From NCBI RefSeq assembly GCF_003946405.1, contig NZ_RHOG01000013.1, forward strand, positions 1 to 57,212: a DNA stretch of 57,212 bases, in the 5' to 3' direction. Below, piece by piece: positions 23,087-31,230 of this stretch. Both the position numbers and the translations under genes were made by a program. Position 1 is the stretch's first letter. Each line of letters opens with the position of its first letter. The notes under the pieces are model-generated. The model searched no databases and was not told the origin of the DNA. It was given only the letters and a program-made list of their open reading frames with translations. Origin of the DNA: Lacticaseibacillus yichunensis (GTDB lineage: Bacteria; Bacillota; Bacilli; Lactobacillales; Lactobacillaceae).

Positions 23087-23116
23087 TTACTTTTTTAACG
23101 TGTTTCTTCTATTATA
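23087..23116 (+). promoter_or_regulatory. Probable promoter containing a 19-bp sequence shared with 39.3 kb
   Basis: TTTACT (about 23087) is 18 bp from TATTAT. The sequence ACGTGTTTCTTCTATTATA (23098-23116) is identical to 39292-39310. It could drive ribT-scpA-scpB-rluB; a CGCTT/AAGCG hairpin follows at 23122-23139. Confidence 0.45.
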
Positions 23117-23177
23117 TAGGGCGCTTTTGGGGAAGCGTTACGCGCGGACGGGGTAGACCTGGAAAAAGATAGTGGTT

Positions 23178-23205
23178 GCCCCGCCATCCCGCGGGCCTAC
23201 GCACC
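23178..23205 (+). repeat. Family 1 repeat fragment (copy D0)
   Basis: Only the 3' tail of the family is present. Its 22 bases from CCATCCC to GCACC are identical to the end of copy D2 at 23431-23452. It looks like the remnant of a third tandem copy. Confidence 0.55.
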
Positions 23206-23208
23206 GTA

Positions 23209-23329
23209 TTTGGGCTTCGCGGGGCAGGGGTGAGTCATCCGGTTGACCTGGGCACTTGATGGCTAAGTGCGCCATCAAACGTCCAGGCCGAACTAGCTGA
23301 TCACCCCAAAACGCCCCGCTCCGCACCCT
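23209..23329 (+). repeat. Family 1 long-hairpin repeat, copy D1
   Basis: TTGGGCTTCGCGGGGCAGGG arm, CCTGGGCACTTGATGGC apical half and GCGCCATCAAACG return. The CGGTT / AACTAG region and the CACCCC/GGGGTG outer stem are visible. It lies in the 490-bp gap between xerD and ribT. Confidence 0.75.
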
Positions 23330-23332
23330 TTC

Positions 23333-23453
23333 CAGTTGGGCTTCGGCCCGCATGCCGGAAGCATCTAGGTGGCTCATGCACTCGATGGCTGAGTGCGCCA
23401 TCAAGCACCTGAGCCAGCCTAGCTGTTCTGCCATCCCGCGGGCCTACGCACCC
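23333..23453 (+). repeat. Family 1 long-hairpin repeat, copy D2
   Basis: It follows D1 head to tail. It has the GATGGC/GCCATC apical stem, GGCTCATGCA/CACCTGAGCC, and a TAGGT/GCCTA arm, with the tail CCTACGCACCC. The gap before ribT holds nothing else beyond the predicted promoter. Confidence 0.75.
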
Positions 23454-23521
23454 TTCCAATTTCCCTGCGTTCCATTTTATGGTACAGTATGCTCGAGAGT
23501 GAAGCTAATGTGGAGGCTGTT

Positions 23522-23914
23522 ATGCTGACGAAATACAAGAATGATTATGAGAAGATCGCGATGGGATTTCTCTCCTTCGCGCCGGACTTGAAGGACATTG
23601 ACCATTTGCGCAGTGAACTCAAGCTCTACACGGAGGACGAGGGGCACGCCCTTTATCTTTATCGTGAACAGCACAACGCCGACTTTGTGGGGATTGTCGG
23701 CGTTGAGACGGGGGATGATTTTGTCCTCGTGCGCCATCTGTCATTGTCGCCGAATGTGCGCGACCAGGCGACGCAGTTTGCGGTGCTCGATGATCTGGCT
23801 GGCCTTTATCGCGATAAGCGGTTGATGGGCTCATTGGAGTACACGCCGTTGATCTCCGCATTTTTGCAATACAGAAAAGAGGATCTGCATGGCACTGACA
23901 CTGGTGCTGAATGA
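23522..23914 (+). CDS. ribT: RibT-like GNAT-fold protein
   Basis: 130-residue acidic protein resembling RibT, a GNAT-type acetyltransferase homologue encoded next to scpA in many Firmicutes and at the end of the rib operon in Bacillus. Substrate and activity are not known. I choose the ATG at 23522, five bases after GGAGG; an upstream ATG at 23489 has no site. No riboflavin synthesis genes are present here. Its last 26 bases overlap scpA in another frame, which couples translation of the two. Confidence 0.7.
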   Translation: MLTKYKNDYEKIAMGFLSFAPDLKDIDHLRSELKLYTEDEGHALYLYREQHNADFVGIVGVETGDDFVLVRHLSLSPNVRDQATQFAVLDDLAGLYRDKRLMGSLEYTPLISAFLQYRKEDLHGTDTGAE

Positions 23915-24614
23915 CTTTTCGGGGCCGCTGGATCTTTTGTGGCACCTGATCAGAACCAATGAGATCGATATATACGATATCCCGATCGCAGAGATCACCA
24001 GTCAATACCTCAATTACCTGCACCAGATGCAGCAATTGCGGCTGGATGTGGCTGGTGATTATTTTGTGCTGGCGGCGAGCTTGATGGCGCTGAAAAGTCG
24101 GATGCTGTTGCCCCAGCCGGAAGAGGTCGATCAGCCGGCTGAAGAGTATGATGATCCGCGTGCGGACTTGGTCGCCCAGTTGTTGACGTATCAGGTCTAT
24201 CAAAATGCGGCTAAAAATCTGCAGCAACGTGAGACGCAGCGCAGTTTATCGTATGCTAAGCCGGCGTCTTTGCCGACCGCGGATGTCCATGTTTCCATGG
24301 CCCCCGGCGCAATCAAGTTGCGTGACCTGACCACGGCCATGCAGCGTGTGGTCGCCCAGCAGGTTGCCACCGCGACGACCATCGCGCATATTGAAGCGGA
24401 GCCTTTGTCGGTGCAAAATCGCATCGCCGAGGTCCTCAAGCAGCTGCATGAATGTGTCCAGTGTGATTTTGCCAAGCTGGTTGCCCAGCGTACAGTCGAT
24501 GGGGTGGTGACCACTTTTTTGGCCATTCTAGAATTGATGAAAAACGATCAGATCGATTGTGCGCAGGACGCACCATTTGAGCCGATCATTGTGACGTTGA
24601 AGGAGGCGAGCTGA
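23889..24614 (+). CDS. scpA: Segregation and condensation protein A
   Basis: Kleisin that bridges the SMC dimer and binds ScpB dimers in the housekeeping bacterial condensin. The 241-residue product begins MALTLVLNDFSGPLDLLWHLI, the typical ScpA N-terminal SMC-neck-binding helix region, and contains EIDIYDIPIAEITSQYL (about 30-46). A variable linker is followed by a C-terminal winged helix (about 165-241). It overlaps ribT by 26 bp and scpB by 1 bp (TGATG). The window also encodes a separate, unrelated condensin at 50-56.7 kb. Confidence 0.95.
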   Translation: MALTLVLNDFSGPLDLLWHLIRTNEIDIYDIPIAEITSQYLNYLHQMQQLRLDVAGDYFVLAASLMALKSRMLLPQPEEVDQPAEEYDDPRADLVAQLLTYQVYQNAAKNLQQRETQRSLSYAKPASLPTADVHVSMAPGAIKLRDLTTAMQRVVAQQVATATTIAHIEAEPLSVQNRIAEVLKQLHECVQCDFAKLVAQRTVDGVVTTFLAILELMKNDQIDCAQDAPFEPIIVTLKEAS

Positions 24615-25249
24615 TGCACGGGGTGATCGAAGCGGTGCTTTACACTGCCGGTGAGGCCGGCGTGACGCTGGAAGATTTCGCGCAGGTGCTCGGCATCTCC
24701 AGTGCGGCGATGCGCCAGCAGCTTGATGATTTCCAAGACGCGCTGGAACACGATGATAGCCGCGGAACCATGGTGCGCGTTTCTGACGATCGGTATTTTT
24801 TGGTGACAAAACCCACCTACGCCGACACGTTGCGGCGTTACTTTTCCGGTCCGCCGGCGCAGGGCCTCTCGCAGGCGGCGCTTGAAGTGCTGGCCATCAT
24901 CGCTTATCAGCAACCAATCACGCGTCTGGAGATCGACGATGTGCGCGGGGTCCAAAGTAGTGGGGCGTTGACCACGCTGGCTGCGCGTCAGCTGGTTCGA
25001 GAAGCCGGCCGCAAAGACGCACCGGGCCGGCCAATCTTGTATGCCACCTCCGATTTTTTCCTGGATTATTTCGGGTTAAAAAATCTGGACGCGCTGCCGC
25101 CGATCGACCAGGCGCCCGAGGGCCCGCAGCAGGTAGACCTGTTTAAGGACTTCAACGACACATTCAATGACGATCTAGATAACACGGAACAGGAACCTGA
25201 AGATCAAGACAACACGGATCAAGGAACGGAGGCCAGCGATGGTGAATGA
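24614..25249 (+). CDS. scpB: Segregation and condensation protein B
   Basis: Winged-helix protein that dimerises and binds the ScpA middle region in the SMC-ScpAB complex. The 211-residue product has two winged-helix domains (about 5-80 and 90-165), with the conserved LSQAALEVLAIIAYQQPITR segment at about 86-105 and GRPILYATSDFFLDYFGL near 147-164. It ends in a very acidic, Asp/Glu/Gln-rich tail (about 180-211), common for ScpB. The start overlaps the scpA stop, and the gene overlaps the rluB start by 11 bp. Confidence 0.95.
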   Translation: MHGVIEAVLYTAGEAGVTLEDFAQVLGISSAAMRQQLDDFQDALEHDDSRGTMVRVSDDRYFLVTKPTYADTLRRYFSGPPAQGLSQAALEVLAIIAYQQPITRLEIDDVRGVQSSGALTTLAARQLVREAGRKDAPGRPILYATSDFFLDYFGLKNLDALPPIDQAPEGPQQVDLFKDFNDTFNDDLDNTEQEPEDQDNTDQGTEASDGE

Positions 25250-25970
25250 AGAACGATTGCAAAAGGTGATCGCCGCAGCCGGCGTCGCATCACGGCGCCA
25301 TGCGGAGGTGCTGATCCAAACCGGGCATGTGCAAGTCAACGGCCAGGTGGTGACGACCCTTGGCACGAAAGTCACCTCAAAAGACGAAGTGATGGTCGAT
25401 GGCGTGCCGCTTGGTAAAGAGCCACTCAAGCACTTACTGTTTTATAAACCCCGGGGCGTGATCACGGCAGTCAGCGATCCCAAACACCGCCGCGTCGTCA
25501 CCGACTTTTTCGAAGACGAAACGGTGCGGTTGTATCCGGTTGGCCGGCTGGATTACGATACGTCGGGCCTGCTCTTGATGACCAACGACGGTGAGTTTGC
25601 CAACATGTTGATGCACCCGAGCTTTGGCATCGACAAGAAATACGTCGCCAAGGTGCAGGGCATCCCGACGCGCTTGGACCTCTTGCCGCTGAAGCAGGGC
25701 CTGACGCTGGATGGTAAGCGCCTCGCGCCGGCCAAGTACAACATTTTGTCCAGCGATAAGAAGAAGCAGACGGCGATCGTTGAGCTGACCATTCATCAGG
25801 GCATCAATCACCAGGTCAAAAATATGTTCAAGGCGGTCGGCTTTCCCGTGATCAAATTGGCGCGGGAACAATACGGCGCGCTGACCTTACAGGGGCTTCA
25901 GTCGGGGGATTACCGACCGTTGAAGCCGGCAGAGATCGCGGACCTGAAAGCACTTGCACAAAAGGGTTGA
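25239..25970 (+). CDS. rluB: 23S rRNA pseudouridine synthase, RluB family
   Basis: Isomerises a uridine in the peptidyl-transferase region of 23S rRNA (position 2605 in E. coli numbering). The 243-residue protein has an N-terminal S4 RNA-binding domain (about 3-60) and the catalytic motif GRLDYDTSG with Asp105, plus the YKPRGVI segment at about 69-75. The start follows CGGAGG inside the scpB end. ScpA-ScpB-RluB is a standard Firmicute cluster. Confidence 0.92.
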   Translation: MVNEERLQKVIAAAGVASRRHAEVLIQTGHVQVNGQVVTTLGTKVTSKDEVMVDGVPLGKEPLKHLLFYKPRGVITAVSDPKHRRVVTDFFEDETVRLYPVGRLDYDTSGLLLMTNDGEFANMLMHPSFGIDKKYVAKVQGIPTRLDLLPLKQGLTLDGKRLAPAKYNILSSDKKKQTAIVELTIHQGINHQVKNMFKAVGFPVIKLAREQYGALTLQGLQSGDYRPLKPAEIADLKALAQKG

Positions 25971-26033
25971 TTTCATCAGCTTCTTGGGTTACTATCTTTT
26001 AGTGAGCAATGCTCATAAAATAAAATATGGTTC

Positions 26034-26148
26034 GTCTTCAGGGGCAGGGTGAAATTCCCGACCGGTGGTGAAAGCCCACGACCCGCGCAGTGCGCGGTTG
26101 ACTCGGTGTGATTCCGAGGCCGATAGTATAGTCTAGATAAAGAAGATG
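26034..26148 (+). promoter_or_regulatory. FMN riboswitch (RFN element)
   Basis: The conserved FMN aptamer is present: CTTCAGGGGCAGGGTGAAAT, then TCCCGACCGGTGG, AAAGCCCACGA, a variable CGCGCAGTGCGCG arm, TTGACTCGGTG, ATTCCGAGGCCGAT and the closing AAAGAAG strand. It precedes ribU, a riboflavin transporter. High FMN should favour the downstream terminator and shut off uptake. Confidence 0.95.
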
Positions 26149-26175
26149 GGGCTTTTTTGAACTCGCATTCAAAAT

Positions 26176-26208
26176 AAGACCCGCTCCCCTGTTGGAGTGG
26201 GTCTTTTT
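26176..26208 (+). terminator. FMN-riboswitch attenuator
   Basis: GACCCGCTCC pairs with GGAGTGGGTC, followed by T5, between the aptamer and the ribU start. It is the expected expression platform. Confidence 0.88.
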
Positions 26209-26242
26209 GCTCCTCTGAAGCGGCCGCATGGAGGGTTTTTCT

Positions 26243-26824
26243 ATGTCTGGTCAAAAGTTGCACCGCTTAGTCGGCATCGCGCTGCTGGCAGCCGTGGGGT
26301 TTGTCCTACAGCTGTTCATCGCGTTCCCGATCATTCCGGCGTTTCCGTTTCTCAAGCTGGATCCATCAGATCTGGCTGTGTTGCTTGGGGGCTTCATTTA
26401 CGGCCCGGTGGCGGGCATCGGCGTCGCCTTTTGCCGCAGCCTGCTACATTTTCTCATCACCGGGCCGAATCTCATCAACTTGGTGGGGGACCTGGCGGCG
26501 TTCATCGCCAGCGTTGGCTTCATGATTCCGGTGGTGCTGGCGGTGCGCAAGGGCAATAGTATGTGGCATCAAGTCGGTGGGCTGATCGGCGGGACCTTCA
26601 GCCTGACGGTCATCATGAGTTTCCTGAACTGGGTCGCCATCATGCCAATGTATCTGGCCGTGATGAATTTCCAGCTGGGGATGTCCACGACCAAGTATGT
26701 TCTGATTGGTGTCGTGCCATTCAACCTCATCAAGGGCGCCGTGATCTCCGTCCTGTTTTTCGCCTTGGCGCATGCGATGATGCCATGGCTGGAAAAACAG
26801 CGGGCGCTGCACCCGGCGCGGTAA
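26243..26824 (+). CDS. ribU: Riboflavin ECF transporter S component RibU
   Basis: Membrane protein that captures riboflavin and docks with the energy-coupling EcfAAT module encoded elsewhere. The 193-residue product has about six hydrophobic segments and the RibU-like N-terminal region ending FPIIPAFPFLKLDPSDLA (about 29-46). I prefer the ATG at 26243 because GGAGGG (26230-26235) precedes it; the ATG at 26228 overlaps that site. Control by the FMN riboswitch upstream confirms the substrate. A terminator follows. Confidence 0.95.
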   Translation: MSGQKLHRLVGIALLAAVGFVLQLFIAFPIIPAFPFLKLDPSDLAVLLGGFIYGPVAGIGVAFCRSLLHFLITGPNLINLVGDLAAFIASVGFMIPVVLAVRKGNSMWHQVGGLIGGTFSLTVIMSFLNWVAIMPMYLAVMNFQLGMSTTKYVLIGVVPFNLIKGAVISVLFFALAHAMMPWLEKQRALHPAR

Positions 26825-26839
26825 GTTAGACAACTAAAC

Positions 26840-26887
26840 AGGCGGTTAGTCGACAACAATGTGTTGCCGGACTAGCCGCCTTTTTGT
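26840..26887 (+). terminator. ribU terminator
   Basis: GGCGGTTAGTC pairs with GACTAGCCGCC around a 17-base loop and is followed by T5. Confidence 0.85.
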
Positions 26888-26920
26888 GTGAGTCAAAATT
26901 TCAAATGGCGCGCCAACTCA

Positions 26921-27163
26921 TCATCCCTGATCCGCGGAAAATGGCTGGTCGCTGCGTGTGATCGCATGGGTCGGGCAGCGGCGGTACGCAATCTTGAATG
27001 CAACTTGTTGGGCGGCATCAAGCGGCACGCTGCCCGTATTGCCATCGGGCTGGTAACTGGCGATGCCATCCGCGTCATAGGAAAAAAGTGTCGGCGCCAG
27101 CATTTGACATAAACCGCAGGCGATGCACATTTCTCGGTCCACTTTCGCGTATACTATTGTCAT
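26921..27163 (-). CDS. fer: Ferredoxin (single [4Fe-4S])
   Basis: 80-residue electron carrier. The first ligands are in CIACGLC (11-17, CxxCxxC) and the fourth Cys is in RRCPTHAI near the C-terminus; a Tyr- and Asp-containing insert separates them, as in Bacillus-type single-cluster ferredoxins. The ATG at 27163 follows GGAGGAATTC; an upstream reading from 27199 would place the conserved MTIVYAKVDRE start inside. It is divergent from ypbB by 28 bp, the same fer / ypbB-recQ arrangement as in B. subtilis. Confidence 0.9.
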   Translation of the reverse strand: MTIVYAKVDREMCIACGLCQMLAPTLFSYDADGIASYQPDGNTGSVPLDAAQQVAFKIAYRRCPTHAITRSDQPFSADQG

Positions 27164-27191
27164 AAGAATTCCTCCAAAAGGACTGATCGCG

Positions 27192-28184
27192 ATGCTCACA
27201 GCGCTCTTACTGCAATTATTTGGTGACGATCCGCGCCGGGAAACGGGCGTTTATTTGTTGCTGACCGGCAAACGGACCGTTTCGGTACTGTATGCCGGCA
27301 TGCGCGCGCACATCTTGCAATGGCTCCTTTTGTATCCTACGTTGGCCCGCACAGATTATCAAGCCGCGATCGCCCAATTGATTCGGGCTGGGGTATTGGC
27401 GAAAACAGACAGCGGGCTGATTCTGACAGATAAAAACGCGCAAGTGCGCGCGGCGCAGGCGATTCAGTTGCCGGACGCATATCGTCCGTGGATGGGCCTG
27501 ACTGCCTTTGACCAACGCCTGACGCTGGCCGTGCAGGCGGTCTCGGAAAATGGGGCGGGGGTTCATCACTATCGGCCCGCGGTGAGTGATTGGGGCGTTC
27601 AGCAACAAGTGCGCCGCTGGTACAAACAAGGCATCCAGCCTCACACATTTGCCGATGAGTTGCAGTCGCTGTTCGCGGCGCTTCCCCAAGCGGCAGGGGA
27701 TGTGCTTGCGGCTGGCTTCATCGGCCATGAGTTTGTCGGCAGTGGCCAAGGTGACCTGGCCACTCAGATGCGGCGGACCCAGGCCCTGGCCCAGCTGGTC
27801 ACCCTGCTCGACGAAAATACGCAGAAGTGGCCCCAAACAGCTGCGCTTTGGGGCGGACGGCAAGCCATTTTTCCACGAACGCAAACGCAGATCGTCGACT
27901 TGCTGGATCAGGGCTTCTCGCGTGAGGCGATCGGCCAGCGGCTTCGCGTGCGGCCGAGCACCGTGAACGAGCACCTCCTGACCGCCGCCATCATGGGCCA
28001 AGCCCTGCCACTTGAGGGTCTCTTTCCCGCGGGGGTGAAGGGTGCATTCGATCAGGTGCCCGATGCCGCCGAGACGAATTATCAAACGATATTGACGCAG
28101 GTGCCTGCCAGCGACTTTTTCCAGGTGCGGTTATTTCAGATCTTGCAATTTCAAGGAAGGTGGCCGGAAAATGATCGATCTTGA
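27192..28184 (+). CDS. YpbB-like helix-turn-helix protein
   Basis: 330-residue protein matching the YpbB family, which lies before recQ in many Firmicutes. The C-terminal third contains QTQIVDLLDQGFSREAIGQ followed by LRVRPSTVNEHLL (about 235-270), a helix-turn-helix resembling the helicase-associated domain usually found at RecQ C-termini. I use the ATG at 27192, after AAAAGGA; the upstream ATG at 27123 would read through the fer promoter. It overlaps recQ by 14 bp, suggesting the two proteins act together on DNA, though the role is unproven. Confidence 0.75.
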   Translation: MLTALLLQLFGDDPRRETGVYLLLTGKRTVSVLYAGMRAHILQWLLLYPTLARTDYQAAIAQLIRAGVLAKTDSGLILTDKNAQVRAAQAIQLPDAYRPWMGLTAFDQRLTLAVQAVSENGAGVHHYRPAVSDWGVQQQVRRWYKQGIQPHTFADELQSLFAALPQAAGDVLAAGFIGHEFVGSGQGDLATQMRRTQALAQLVTLLDENTQKWPQTAALWGGRQAIFPRTQTQIVDLLDQGFSREAIGQRLRVRPSTVNEHLLTAAIMGQALPLEGLFPAGVKGAFDQVPDAAETNYQTILTQVPASDFFQVRLFQILQFQGRWPENDRS

Positions 28185-29589
28185 TGCGATGCTCCAGCAA
28201 AAATTTGGCTTTTCCGCGTTTCGCCCCGGCCAGCGGGAATTGATCGAGGCGACGTTGCGCGGCCAGGATGCACTGGGCATTCTACCCACCGGCAGCGGCA
28301 AGACACTATGTTACCAACTGCCGGGGCGCCTGCAGCCGGGGCTCGTCGTCGTGGTGGAGCCACTGCTGGCGCTGATGGCAGATCAAGTGGCGCGGCTGCA
28401 GGCCCGCGGTGAGCGGCGGGTGGTGGCGCTGGGCAGTGATCTCAGTCCGGATGAAGCCCGCTTTGTGAAAATGCATCTGGCGGATTACCGGTTTTTGTTC
28501 ATTTCCCCGGAGATGCTGTTGCGCGGCGATGTCCAGGCACTGTTGCGGCAACTGACGATCAGCTTATTTGTGGTCGATGAGGCGCATTGTATCTCGCAGT
28601 GGGGCCCCGATTTTCGGCCGGCCTACTTGCAGCTGGGCAACGTGATTCATGCGTTGAAACCGCGCAGTGTGTTGGCCCTGACCGCGACTGCCCCCAACCG
28701 CGTGCAACAGGATATCGTCAATGGGCTCGGGCTTCGGCAGCCGTTTGCTTTCATCGCCTCGGTCGACCGGCCCAATATTTTTATGGGCGTGATGCAGGTG
28801 GCCGATGCGCAGTCTAAACACACTGACTTACTCGCGGTGACCCAGGCCGTGCAGGGACCGAAGATCTTGTACTTTGACCGCCGCCAGCAGGCCGAAGAAG
28901 TCGCCGCCCAGCTTCAGGAAAAAGGCCAATATGCCGCCTTTTATCACGCCGGCATGACCGCTTCGGCTCGCGAACTTGTCGCCCGGCAGTTCATGGTCGA
29001 TCAAGTCGATGTGATCTGCGCCACCAGCGCGTTTGGCATGGGCATCGACAAACCGGATGTGCGGCTGGTGTGCTATACCTATCTGCCCGAATCGCTCGAG
29101 GCCTTCACCCAAGGCATCGGCCGGGCGGGGCGCGATGGGGCGCAAAGTGCGGCCTTGTTGCTGCTCGCCCCGGCCGACATGGCACGCGCCAGCCAATTTG
29201 CGTCGACGTTGCCCGATGCCAAAATGATCAAGACAATTTTCGCCCATCCGGAGCTTTACACCAAGATGAACGACCCGCAGATCGACCTGATCGAGGCCTA
29301 TATCCAATCCGGTTTTTCAGAAGCCGAGACCCTGGCGAAGCTGACCGCCCGGCTAGCCGAAAAACAGGCCAGCTTGCAGGCCATGGTGGGCTTCGTCAAC
29401 GCGCCCGGCTGCAAGCGGGCCGCGCTGGTCGCGCACTTTGATGACCTGGTGCCCACTCATACCGATCTGTGCTGCGGCGAATTAACGCCGGCCGTGATCG
29501 CGCAACTCGCACCGGCGACCGCGGTCAAGTCGCAAGCGCCGCAAGCCTGGCAAGCGGTGTTTAAGCAGATATTTACTTTTGCCAACTAA
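28171..29589 (+). CDS. recQ: RecQ-family ATP-dependent DNA helicase (short form)
   Basis: Superfamily 2 3'-5' DNA helicase of 472 residues. Motif 0 is at about 15-22 (FRPGQREL), Walker A is PTGSGKT (about 41-47), motif II is VDEAHCISQWG (DEAH), and motif VI is QGIGRAGRDG. It stops soon after the zinc-binding Cys region (GCKRAA ... DLCCGE), so the HRDC domain of long RecQ proteins is missing. This is like B. subtilis RecS. The upstream YpbB may supply the DNA-binding function. Confidence 0.9.
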   Translation: MIDLDAMLQQKFGFSAFRPGQRELIEATLRGQDALGILPTGSGKTLCYQLPGRLQPGLVVVVEPLLALMADQVARLQARGERRVVALGSDLSPDEARFVKMHLADYRFLFISPEMLLRGDVQALLRQLTISLFVVDEAHCISQWGPDFRPAYLQLGNVIHALKPRSVLALTATAPNRVQQDIVNGLGLRQPFAFIASVDRPNIFMGVMQVADAQSKHTDLLAVTQAVQGPKILYFDRRQQAEEVAAQLQEKGQYAAFYHAGMTASARELVARQFMVDQVDVICATSAFGMGIDKPDVRLVCYTYLPESLEAFTQGIGRAGRDGAQSAALLLLAPADMARASQFASTLPDAKMIKTIFAHPELYTKMNDPQIDLIEAYIQSGFSEAETLAKLTARLAEKQASLQAMVGFVNAPGCKRAALVAHFDDLVPTHTDLCCGELTPAVIAQLAPATAVKSQAPQAWQAVFKQIFTFAN

Positions 29590-29644
29590 TATTACCAGGC
29601 CGGCTATGCTACAATAAGATGAGTTTAGTGAGGAGGATCGTCAC

Positions 29645-30235
29645 ATGCACAATACCCCAGATAAGCCGACCAAGCCGAAGCAGGCAGAGGAGCAGCCATG
29701 GGCCAAGCAATTCGATGACGACCAAGACGACGCTGGCAATCTTTCCCGCGTGGCATCGCGCCGGAAAAAACACGGCAATCGCCTATTATGGGTCATCCTA
29801 TGGGTACTTTTGGCGCTGGTGGTCATCGTTCCGGTGACCTACCAGGTGCTCAAGACAAATTCGGTCAACTCCGGTGGCAACTATGCCGGCGAAAAGATCG
29901 TGGTCGACAGTTCGAAGAAATCATCATCGAGCAGTAAACAAGCCAGCTCGAGCAGCAGCACCGTTTCCAAGTCGTCGAGTAGCAAAGCGTCAAGTAGCCA
30001 GGCATCCAGCAGTTCGGTGGCGAAGTCAAGCAGCTCCTCGGTCGCAAGCAGTTCGTCCTCAAATGCCAGTTCCAGCACTTCTGGGATGACGACGTACACG
30101 GTCAAGGCGGGCGAAAATCCTTACCGCATCGCGCTCAACCATGGCATGACGCTGGCAGAATTTTACGCGGCGAACCCGGGTGTTGAGGCAAATGGGCTCA
30201 CGCCAAATCAGCAAGTGAAAGTCAAAGCCCAATGA
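29645..30235 (+). CDS. LysM-domain membrane-anchored protein (YpbE-like)
   Basis: 196 residues: a charged cytoplasmic N-terminus (1-43), one membrane segment (about 45-66), a long Ser/Lys linker (about 85-150, runs of SSS), and a C-terminal LysM peptidoglycan-binding domain (about 150-196, TYTVKAGENPYRIALNHGMT). It is a type II membrane protein with the LysM outside. The position after recQ matches ypbE in B. subtilis. Start after AGGAGGAT; a TACAAT box lies at about 29612. Confidence 0.8.
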   Translation: MHNTPDKPTKPKQAEEQPWAKQFDDDQDDAGNLSRVASRRKKHGNRLLWVILWVLLALVVIVPVTYQVLKTNSVNSGGNYAGEKIVVDSSKKSSSSSKQASSSSSTVSKSSSSKASSSQASSSSVAKSSSSSVASSSSSNASSSTSGMTTYTVKAGENPYRIALNHGMTLAEFYAANPGVEANGLTPNQQVKVKAQ

Positions 30236-30242
30236 TCTCACA

Positions 30243-30272
30243 GATTGAGTCGGTGACGGCTCAATTTTTTTG
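30243..30272 (+). terminator. Terminator after the LysM protein gene
   Basis: ATTGAG pairs with CTCAAT, with an inner C/G pair, followed by T7. Confidence 0.8.
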
Positions 30273-30284
30273 GGGAAAAAAGAA

Positions 30285-30460
30285 GTGGGTCAAATGTCTG
30301 GTTTGGGTCCGACAGGAAAGTGTCTCAACAACCAGGTCCGAACTCGGGCCAGGGGCTTGAGGCCTTAGCTGCTCGGCCCGGACATTTGGCCCACGACACT
30401 GCAGAGACAGTGGGAAACTATCCAGAAACTAGAACGCAACCGCCAGTCCTCGCACTGGCA
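30285..30460 (+). ncRNA. Structured leader upstream of cmk
   Basis: A 14-bp outer stem, GTGGGTCAAATGTC (30285-30298) with GACATTTGGCCCAC (30381-30394), encloses two arms: TGGTT/AACCA with an inner GACA/TGTC, and CGGGCC/GGCCCG. A second hairpin, GCCAGT/ACTGGC, lies just before the cmk ribosome binding site. It could be a cis-regulatory leader. I do not recognise it as a known class. Confidence 0.5.
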
Positions 30461-30477
30461 AAAAGGAGACGTATTTC

Positions 30478-31158
30478 ATGCAGATCGCCATTGATGGCCC
30501 GGCCGGCTCCGGGAAAAGTACGATCGCCAAATTGGTCGCAACAAAATTAGGGTTCATCTACTGTGATACAGGCGCCATGTATCGCACCGCGACCGTGATG
30601 GCCTTGCGCCAAAAGTTGCCACTGGGCGATGAGGCTGCGATCATGGCCCAGCTCAAGGACCTGACCATCACGTTCAAGCCAAGCGCAGAGGGTCAACTGG
30701 TCTTTATGGACGGGGAGGACGTGACCCTGGCCATTCGGGAACCCGACGCGACGAATAATGTCTCGCAAGTGTCCGCCTTGCCGCAAGTCCGTGAAAACAT
30801 GGTGGCGCGCCAGCGTGAGATCGCCGCCAACAATGACATCGTGATGGATGGCCGCGACATTGGCACCACTGTTTTGCCAGATGCCGAGGTGAAAGTGTTC
30901 ATGGTCGCGTCTGTTGCCACGCGCGCCCAGCGCCGGCACAAGGAAAATGTTGAAAAGGGCATCATGACCTCGGTGGCCGATCTTGAAAAAGAGATCGCGG
31001 AGCGTGACCGCAAAGATTCCAGTCGCGCGGTGTCGCCATTGCGCAAAGCGGCGGACGCCGTTGAGATCGACTCAAGCAACATGACCATCGACGAAGAAGT
31101 GGCTGAAATTTTGGCGCTGGTGAAAACTCGTCGCGGCGCAAATGAAACTGGCAGATAA
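30478..31158 (+). CDS. cmk: Cytidylate kinase
   Basis: Phosphorylates CMP and dCMP to the diphosphates. The 226-residue protein has the P-loop GPAGSGKST (7-15), IYCDTGAMYR (about 24-33), VMDGRDIGTTVLPDA (about 121-135) and the RDxxDSSRAVSPL lid/C-terminal motif near 179-191. The start follows AAAAGGAG, 9 bases upstream. It sits before rpsA, as in most bacteria. Confidence 0.95.
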   Translation: MQIAIDGPAGSGKSTIAKLVATKLGFIYCDTGAMYRTATVMALRQKLPLGDEAAIMAQLKDLTITFKPSAEGQLVFMDGEDVTLAIREPDATNNVSQVSALPQVRENMVARQREIAANNDIVMDGRDIGTTVLPDAEVKVFMVASVATRAQRRHKENVEKGIMTSVADLEKEIAERDRKDSSRAVSPLRKAADAVEIDSSNMTIDEEVAEILALVKTRRGANETGR

Positions 31159-31162
31159 AGTA

Positions 31163-31192
31163 TTGGTAATTTTGTCCTGACTCAGGTACAAT
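31163..31192 (+). promoter_or_regulatory. Possible rpsA promoter
   Basis: TTGGTA and TACAAT are 18 bp apart in the short gap between cmk and rpsA. Confidence 0.45.
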
Positions 31193-31230
31193 ATGCTTTG
31201 TATGACAGTCGTATAGGAGGATTTTTTGGC

